Positions 22,488 to 28,228 of a stretch of DNA of 28,228 bases are shown in pieces. Numbering within the stretch: position 1 is the stretch's first letter; each line of letters begins with the position of its first letter. Made by a program: the position numbers and the translations under genes. The notes beneath the pieces are model-generated. The model made no database searches. It saw nothing but the letters and a program-made list of their open reading frames with translations, and was not told the DNA's origin. Source of the stretch: Bacillota bacterium (GTDB lineage Bacteria; Bacillota; Clostridia; Clostridiales; Caloramatoraceae); the NCBI GenBank assembly GCA_023415335.1, contig JAEZLD010000167.1, positions 1 to 28,228 on the forward strand, given 5' to 3'.

Positions 22488-24656
22488 TTAGTAGTATATG
22501 TCTGAAAACTCCACCTTAACCTTTTCCAGGCATTCCTCATTCTTCGTAATAATATTCTGTGCAGGCTCCTTATCCTCCTGAAGGCTGCAGGGAAGGCTTA
22601 TTGTAAATTCACTTCCTTCTCCAGGGGAGCTTTTAAGAGCTATCTCCCCATTGTGCATCCTTACTAATGATTTTACAATTGAAAGTCCTATGCCGCTTCC
22701 CTCAGCATTTCTTGACAGCGACTCGTCAACCCTCATAAACCTTTGAAATATCTTTTCCTGCATATCCTCAGGTATCCCTATTCCCGTATCCCTTACACTT
22801 ATAGAAACATGGGTGGATGTGTTTTTTACATTTACATATATACATCCTCCAGCTTCCGTGAACTTAACAGCATTTGATAACAGATTTAAAAGTATCCTCT
22901 CCAGCTTTTCATAATCAAATGCTATTATCCTCTCCTCGGTATCTGTATCAAATATCAGCTGAAGGCCTTTATTCTGTACATATTCAGAAACCGATGTGGT
23001 TATTTTCTCTATAGCACTGACAATGTCATCCTTAACATACTTCATGTTGAAGTACCCGAAGTCTATTCTGGTAATGTCAATAAGGTTATTGGTCATCCTT
23101 ATAAGCCTAAGACAATTCTGCTTTATAATGTCTACATATCTAAACAGCTTGCCGTCCTCCTTAAGCTGCTCATATCCGTTCATTGTTATGCTGCTCATCT
23201 GTGCTGCGCCAAGTATGACATTGATTGGAGTCCTGAGCTCATGTGAAAGATTACAGAAAAATTCTGTGCGCTGCTTGTCATATTCTAGCGTCTCCTCAAG
23301 CTGCCTTCTGTTTTCAGCATATCTAAGCTTCATCTCCTCATTCCTTCTAAGGTCTTCCAGGTCCTTAACAATAATCATAAACTCCTTGACAGAAGCATTG
23401 GGTATTTTTATAATAGATGCACTTATATAAATGTATTCATCATCCCTTCTCCTCTGCAGCATTCCCTCCCATACTCCGATATTCTCAGTGCGGCTTACCT
23501 CCTCTAGTATTTCATTAAGCTGGTGTATCCTTTCATCATCCAGATAAAGAAGCTGACAGTGGTTTTTGCCTATTAACTCCCTTTCATCCTTTGCCTTCAT
23601 AAACCTTATGTATGAAGCATTTCCATATATAATTTTTTTACCGTCAAATATATAAACCGGGTCAGGAAGAAGGTTAACAATCTTCCTGTAGCCTTCCTCA
23701 CTTTTTTTAAGTTTTCTTTCAAATTCCATACGTTTAGTCACATTTCTTATGGATGCATGTACGGCCTTCTGCCCCTCATAATCCAATACTGCCAAGGCCA
23801 CCTCTGCATCAATAACATGTCCATCGTTTGTAATAAGCTTGGTATTATATAACTCTCCTATGGTAAATTCATTCTGCTGCAGACGCACTTGCGCATTTTT
23901 TTTGCATTTATGGTGTACTATATCCAGTATATTTAATCCTATGAGCGCTTCCTTGGAGCTGTAGCCTAAGAGCTGTACTGCTGCATTATTTACCAGCAAT
24001 ATTTTAGATACTGTAAATATAAAGCTGGCTTCAGGAGAAAGCTCAAAAAAATCCTTGAACCTCTTCTCACTTTCCTTAATCCTTCTCTCCATTTCTCTTT
24101 CAGTGGTTATATCTTTTAATAAGGACAATATATAAAAGTCTTCTCCTCTATGTATTCCTGTGGAGGTCATACTAACAGTCTTTCTTTTGCCATATGGTGT
24201 ATTAAAGTCCTTTTCCTGCGTTAGTATAATTCCGGGATTCTGCCTGAGCTCTTCCCTCAAGCTCTTAAATGCCTGTCTATGACCTTCTATCATGTCTGGA
24301 CTTGCTTTTAGATGTTCACCATTTACTTCCTCTATATTATAGCCCGTAATTTCAGCAGCACCCTGGCTCCATATGTCAAACTTAAATATATCTCTATCAG
24401 AAAGATATTTATAGAGTGCAATTCCCATATGCGCACAATTTAGTATATCCTGTACAGAATTAATATCAGCCTGTCTTTCAATCATTCTAATACACTCTAA
24501 TATCTGTTTTCTATCAGTACCGTTTATCCTTCGATAGGTATCTGTATAATCAAACATATCAATCTTGTCAATGTTCTTGTTGTCCATTCCGGCATGTACT
24601 ACTCTTCCAGCTTCTTTGTAGTACCGCCTGGCCATATGCTCTTGTTCTATTGACAT
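22488..24656 (-). CDS. Soluble multi-PAS sensor histidine kinase (orphan)
   Basis: A 722-residue kinase without transmembrane helices, so it should sense a cytoplasmic signal. After about 65 residues there are three PAS-like units: one in the region of FDIWSQGAAEITGYNIEEV with a PAC-like tail (ILSLLKDITTEREM), one at FFELSPEASFIF, and one at IVNLLPDPVYIF. Next come the dimerisation domain with phospho-acceptor His472 (NLSHELRTPINVIL) and an ATPase domain with LLNLLSNAVKF, RDTGIGIPEDM and GSGIGLSIVKSLV. The ATG at 24656 is preferred because a GGGGGAAGGGG tract lies just upstream, while the ATG at 24740 has no ribosome binding site. No response regulator gene is adjacent. Clostridia have orphan PAS kinases that phosphorylate Spo0A; that is a possibility, not a conclusion. 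Confidence 0.9.
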   Translation of the reverse strand: MSIEQEHMARRYYKEAGRVVHAGMDNKNIDKIDMFDYTDTYRRINGTDRKQILECIRMIERQADINSVQDILNCAHMGIALYKYLSDRDIFKFDIWSQGAAEITGYNIEEVNGEHLKASPDMIEGHRQAFKSLREELRQNPGIILTQEKDFNTPYGKRKTVSMTSTGIHRGEDFYILSLLKDITTEREMERRIKESEKRFKDFFELSPEASFIFTVSKILLVNNAAVQLLGYSSKEALIGLNILDIVHHKCKKNAQVRLQQNEFTIGELYNTKLITNDGHVIDAEVALAVLDYEGQKAVHASIRNVTKRMEFERKLKKSEEGYRKIVNLLPDPVYIFDGKKIIYGNASYIRFMKAKDERELIGKNHCQLLYLDDERIHQLNEILEEVSRTENIGVWEGMLQRRRDDEYIYISASIIKIPNASVKEFMIIVKDLEDLRRNEEMKLRYAENRRQLEETLEYDKQRTEFFCNLSHELRTPINVILGAAQMSSITMNGYEQLKEDGKLFRYVDIIKQNCLRLIRMTNNLIDITRIDFGYFNMKYVKDDIVSAIEKITTSVSEYVQNKGLQLIFDTDTEERIIAFDYEKLERILLNLLSNAVKFTEAGGCIYVNVKNTSTHVSISVRDTGIGIPEDMQEKIFQRFMRVDESLSRNAEGSGIGLSIVKSLVRMHNGEIALKSSPGEGSEFTISLPCSLQEDKEPAQNIITKNEECLEKVKVEFSDIYY

Positions 24657-24911
24657 TACCCCTTCCCCCTTAAATAAACACGACGGTTTGATATATGTTA
24701 CTTCTATATAAAGGTCATTTTCCCTTCTATTTTTTTCCATATTAACTTTTATTTACAAAAAATAAAGTATTTCACTCATATTTAACATCATCTCAAAAAT
24801 TTATACTTGTGTAAAAAAACACTCATATTCTAAGATATTATCGTAAAAATCATCTGATTCTTAACTCCTTGTTTATATTTAGCCTTTTTATTTTATAAAG
24901 TATTAACCCTA

Positions 24912-24940
24912 TTGACAAGTACTTAAGAATGTTCTAAAAT
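24912..24940 (+). promoter_or_regulatory. Sigma-A promoter of ileS
   Basis: A perfect TTGACA (24912-24917) and TAAAAT (24935-24940) are 17 bp apart, placing the start near 24947, just before the T-box leader. Confidence 0.8.
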
Positions 24941-24949
24941 ATCTTAAAG

Positions 24950-25172
24950 GCTGTGAGCAGGAAAAGTATCTGGTTTATGGACCTACAGAGAGCGGGGTAT
25001 GGTGTAAACCCGTGGAACATTTCCAGTGAAAATCACCTGTGAGCCGGAGGCTGAACCTACAGTAAGCTTTCTCGTTTTCCTGCGTTAAGGGATAGGGCAT
25101 ATAAGGTGCCTGACTAACTATTATAGGTGGTACAGCGGAGATTACTTCGTCCTATTAGGGCGGAGTTTTTTA
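24950..25172 (+). ncRNA. T-box leader specific for isoleucine tRNA
   Basis: Stem I is closed by GCAGGAAAA (24957-24965) with TTTTCCTGC (25075-25083). The specifier region reads GAAAATCACC, and an ATC isoleucine codon at 25032-25034 followed by A fits the expected specifier position. The T-box sequence AGGTGGTACAGCGG (25125-25138) contains TGGT, which pairs with the ACCA end of tRNA-Ile. The terminator ACTTCGTCC / GGGCGGAGT (25144-25166) with a T tract competes with the antiterminator. Uncharged tRNA-Ile should raise ileS expression. The downstream gene confirms the specificity. Confidence 0.93.
25144..25171 (+). terminator. T-box terminator before ileS
   Basis: Nine pairs (two G-U) between ACTTCGTCC and GGGCGGAGT close a TATTA loop, followed by six Ts. 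The 5' neighbourhood overlaps the T-box antiterminator. Confidence 0.85.
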
Positions 25173-25208
25173 TTTATGTAATTTTACTCATGAGAGGAGG
25201 AAATAAAA

Positions 25209-28200
25209 TTGTACAAAAAGGTTGAACCTAAAAATGATTTTGTTCAGATGGAAAAAAACATTTTAGATTTCTGGAATGAGAAGGACATTATTCAGAAGAA
25301 CTTTGATTTAAATAAGGACGGAGAATACTTTACCTTCTATGATGGGCCGCCAACTGCAAACGGCAAACCACATATAGGTCACGTTATCACAAGGGTAATA
25401 AAGGACCTTATCCCCAGATACAAGGTTATGAAGGGCTACAAGGTTCTAAGAAAGGCAGGCTGGGACACCCACGGACTACCTGTAGAGCTTGAGGTTGAAA
25501 AGTCTCTTGGCATTTCCGGAAAACCAGAAATTGAAAAGTATGGTGTTGAGGACTTCGTAAAAAAATGCAAGGAAAGCGTTTTCACCTATTCCAGCCAATG
25601 GAGGGATATGTCTGAAAGGGTTGGCTACTGGGTTGACATGGATAATCCATATGTAACCTACCACAATGACTATATAGAATCCGTATGGTGGTCCTTAAAA
25701 AAGATATGGGATAAGGACCTTATATACAATGGCTTTAAAATAGTACCATACTGCCCAAGGTGTGGCACTGCCCTATCCTCCCACGAGGTAGCACAGGGCT
25801 ATAAGGATGTTAGGGAAAACTCTGTATATGTAAAGTTCAAGGTGAAAAATGAGAACAGATATATACTTGTTTGGACAACTACCCCATGGACACTTCCATC
25901 CAACGTTGCCCTTGCAATCAACAAAAAGTATACCTATGTAGAGGTGGAAAACAACGGAGATAACCTTATACTTGCTAAGGAGCTTTTAAGCAAGCTTCAG
26001 GGAGAATATACAATTATTAGAGAGTTCCCAGGAGAGGAGCTTTTGGGAACAGAATACGAGCAGCTTCTGCCCTTCTGCACTCCCGATAAGAAGGCTTTCT
26101 ATGTAGTACACGGAGACTATGTAACTCTTACTGATGGTACTGGAGTTGTTCATATAGCTCCTGCCTATGGAGAGGATGATAACCTCATAGGAAAAAAATA
26201 TGACCTTCCACTTGTTAACCTGGTGGATAGCGAAGGAAACTTTGTGGAATCGGTTACCCCATGGAAGGGAATGTTCGTAAAGAAGGCTGACCCCAAAATA
26301 ATAGAGTACCTTAAGGAAAACAATATGCTCTATACTGCAGAGATGTTTACACATGCTTATCCACACTGCTGGAGATGCGATACTCCTCTGCTGTACTATC
26401 CAAGGGCATCATGGTTTATCAGAATGTCCGCCATGCGTGACCACCTGCTTAAGAATAACGATACCGTTACCTGGTATCCTGACAACATCAGAACAGGAAG
26501 GTTTGGTAACTTCCTTGAGAACGTAATTGACTGGGGTATAAGCCGTGAAAGATACTGGGGAACGCCTCTTCCAATATGGCAGTGCTCCTGCGGCCACAAG
26601 GATTGCATTGGAAGCATAGCAGAGCTTAAGGAAAAGGGAATAGATGTACCTGATAATATTGAGCTGCACAAGCCATATATAGACAACGTAAGGCTCAGAT
26701 GCCCCCAGTGTGGCGGAGAGATGACAAGAGTATCTGAGGTTATTGACTGCTGGTACGATTCAGGCTCCATGCCATTTGCTCAGTACCACTACCCCTTTGA
26801 GAACAGGGAGCTATTTGAGGAGAACTTCCCTGCACAGTTTATTTCAGAGGCAGTGGACCAGACCAGAGGTTGGTTCTACACCCTTATGGCCATATCCACA
26901 ATACTCTTTGACAAGAGCCCATTTGAGAACTGTGTAGTGCTTGGACACATACTTGATAAGAATGGCCTTAAGATGTCAAAGCATAAGGGTAACGTGCTCA
27001 GTCCATTCACAGTCCTGGATAATGAGGGTGCAGATGCTGTCAGGTGGTACTTCTATACTGCAAGCGCACCATGGCTTCCATCCAGATTCTATGAGGATGC
27101 AGTTATTGAGTCCCAGAGAAAGTTCATAAGCACACTGTGGAATGTATATTCCTTCTATGTGCTTTATGCCGAAATAGATAAGTTTGATCCAACCAGGTAT
27201 GAGGACCATGTAAGCTCTAACGTAATGGACAAATGGATTATGTCTAAGCTGAACTCACTGGTTAAGCAAATAGATGATGATTTGAATGGCTACAGAATAA
27301 CCCAGGCTGCCATAGCCTTAGAAAACTTCGTAGATGAGCTTTCCAACTGGTATGTACGAAGGAACAGGGCAAGATACTGGGTGGTTGAAATGACCGATGA
27401 CAAGATAGGTGCTTACATGACCCTCTATAGGGTTCTTAGGACCTTCTGTACTATTGCAGCTCCATTCATACCTTTTGTAACAGAGGAAATATACCAGAAC
27501 CTTGTAACAGGCTTAGATAAGAATGCTCCAGAGAGCATACACCTTTGCATGTGGCCTGAGTACCATGCTGAGATGGTTGATAAGAAGCTGGAGGAGGAGA
27601 TGGAGCTGGCATATAAGCTTGTTCAGCTTGGAAGGTCTGCAAGAAACGCAGCCAACATTAAAAACAGGCAGCCACTATCTAAGATACTCCTTAGCACAAA
27701 GGACCTTCCGGAATACTATGGAGACATCATAAAGGATGAGCTTAACATCAAGGAAATAGACCTGGGAGCTGACCTTTCAAAGTATGTAAGCTATGAAATA
27801 AAGCCTAACCTACCTGTACTTGGCAAGTCCTATGGAAGGTTCATACCAGCTATCAGAAATACCATAGTTGAAATGGATCAGGCAACCCTTGCTAAGAAGA
27901 TTAAAGCTGGTGAGGCTGTAACTATAACAGTAAATGGAACAGCCATAGAATTAAACTCTGAAAACCTCCAGGTTACCATGAATGGACTTGAGGGCTTCAC
28001 CTTCTCAGGAGAAGGGGAAATAGGAGTTGTACTTGACACCTTTATTACTGATGACCTTCGCAAGGAAGGCTACATGAGAGAGGTTATAAGCAAGGTACAG
28101 AACATGAGAAAGGACAGCGGTTTCGAGGTTACCGATAAGATAAACCTTTATGTAGCTGAAAACCCAATGCTTGAGGAAATAGTAAGGTCCTTCTCAGACT

Positions 28201-28228
28201 TCATACAGCATGAAACCCTGGCAAATAA
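25209..28228 (+). CDS. ileS: Isoleucyl-tRNA synthetase, 3' end beyond the window
   Basis: A class I synthetase that charges tRNA-Ile; 1006 residues are present and no stop is reached, so perhaps 30-40 residues are missing. The start is TTG (YKKVEPKNDFVQMEKNIL follows), 8 nt after AGGAGG. Visible: HIGH at residues 55-58 in FYDGPPTANGKPHIGH, the editing insertion, zinc-type CxxC pairs (CPRCGTALSS, CPQCGGE), and KMSKH at 588-592, then the anticodon-binding domain. The length and the FYDGPP...PHIGH form resemble the longer, eukaryote-like IleRS type rather than the ~930-residue bacterial type; that type is often less sensitive to mupirocin. Controlled by the T-box leader. Confidence 0.95.
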   Translation, partial: MYKKVEPKNDFVQMEKNILDFWNEKDIIQKNFDLNKDGEYFTFYDGPPTANGKPHIGHVITRVIKDLIPRYKVMKGYKVLRKAGWDTHGLPVELEVEKSLGISGKPEIEKYGVEDFVKKCKESVFTYSSQWRDMSERVGYWVDMDNPYVTYHNDYIESVWWSLKKIWDKDLIYNGFKIVPYCPRCGTALSSHEVAQGYKDVRENSVYVKFKVKNENRYILVWTTTPWTLPSNVALAINKKYTYVEVENNGDNLILAKELLSKLQGEYTIIREFPGEELLGTEYEQLLPFCTPDKKAFYVVHGDYVTLTDGTGVVHIAPAYGEDDNLIGKKYDLPLVNLVDSEGNFVESVTPWKGMFVKKADPKIIEYLKENNMLYTAEMFTHAYPHCWRCDTPLLYYPRASWFIRMSAMRDHLLKNNDTVTWYPDNIRTGRFGNFLENVIDWGISRERYWGTPLPIWQCSCGHKDCIGSIAELKEKGIDVPDNIELHKPYIDNVRLRCPQCGGEMTRVSEVIDCWYDSGSMPFAQYHYPFENRELFEENFPAQFISEAVDQTRGWFYTLMAISTILFDKSPFENCVVLGHILDKNGLKMSKHKGNVLSPFTVLDNEGADAVRWYFYTASAPWLPSRFYEDAVIESQRKFISTLWNVYSFYVLYAEIDKFDPTRYEDHVSSNVMDKWIMSKLNSLVKQIDDDLNGYRITQAAIALENFVDELSNWYVRRNRARYWVVEMTDDKIGAYMTLYRVLRTFCTIAAPFIPFVTEEIYQNLVTGLDKNAPESIHLCMWPEYHAEMVDKKLEEEMELAYKLVQLGRSARNAANIKNRQPLSKILLSTKDLPEYYGDIIKDELNIKEIDLGADLSKYVSYEIKPNLPVLGKSYGRFIPAIRNTIVEMDQATLAKKIKAGEAVTITVNGTAIELNSENLQVTMNGLEGFTFSGEGEIGVVLDTFITDDLRKEGYMREVISKVQNMRKDSGFEVTDKINLYVAENPMLEEIVRSFSDFIQHETLAN

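Noticed and set aside
26396..26770. Antisense ORFs inside ileS
   Set aside because: Shadows of the ileS frame, which is confirmed by KMSKH, HIGH and continuous homology.
1..28228. CRISPR array, tRNA, rRNA or insertion sequence
   Set aside because: No regularly spaced repeats, no tRNA cloverleaf, no rRNA sequence and no transposase or integrase frame seen on either strand.

Overview
The window looks like chromosomal DNA of a low-GC Gram-positive anaerobe of the Clostridia, probably Clostridiaceae. Evidence: AT-rich intergenic DNA, strong AGGAGG ribosome binding sites, several TTG starts, frequent AGA/AGG/ATA codons, a T-box-controlled isoleucyl-tRNA synthetase, a CD3324-family gene and a sigma/DUF4179 anti-sigma pair. 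I see no rRNA, tRNA, CRISPR array, transposase, integrase or phage gene. The only sign of mobile or repetitive DNA is a small family of GC-rich intergenic hairpin elements.

Layout. 1-1280 (+): a YaiI/YqxD-family protein and a cyclophilin, each with its own promoter. 1419-3750 (-): Xaa-Pro aminopeptidase and an ACT-less homoserine dehydrogenase. 3902-7846 (-): an operon of response regulator, membrane histidine kinase and a large lipoprotein with propeller-like repeats. 8162-8536 (+): a CXXC thioredoxin-like protein with a cysteine-rich N-terminal tail, behind a promoter that lies inside an inverted repeat. 8627-10364 (-): the ribosome-assembly GTPase rsgA, a CD3324-family helix-turn-helix protein, and a roughly 280-nt leader with a 12-codon ORF and tandem terminators. 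10739-12904 (-): a 719-residue protein I do not recognise. 13131-15010 (-): ECF-type sigma factor and DUF4179 membrane anti-sigma factor. 15329-16915 (-): DEAD-box RNA helicase with a DbpA-type RNA-binding domain. 17074-22400: LysR regulator (-) divergent from an aspartate aminotransferase, then aspartase and malic enzyme (+). 22488-24656 (-): soluble multi-PAS orphan histidine kinase. 24912-28228 (+): Ile T-box and ileS, which is cut by the window end.

How the genes work together. Aspartate aminotransferase, aspartase and malic enzyme link oxaloacetate/glutamate, aspartate, fumarate, malate and pyruvate; fumarase is not in the window. RsgA, the DEAD-box helicase and IleRS are all translation or ribosome functions but sit in separate transcription units.

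The strongest candidate for something undescribed is the leader of the CD3324-rsgA operon. It has a good sigma-A promoter, a short ORF (MMKLRNEMVVVY) with its own Shine-Dalgarno, mutually exclusive RNA pairings and two intrinsic terminators. A 33-codon ORF then overlaps the CD3324 gene. The full RsgA reading frame has no ATG/GTG/TTG at its 5' end; it has an ATA that overlaps the CD3324 stop codon and sits 8 nt after AGGAG. This looks like ribosome-sensing attenuation upstream of a ribosome-assembly GTPase. A second item is a repeated intergenic hairpin whose two copies differ by compensatory base changes.
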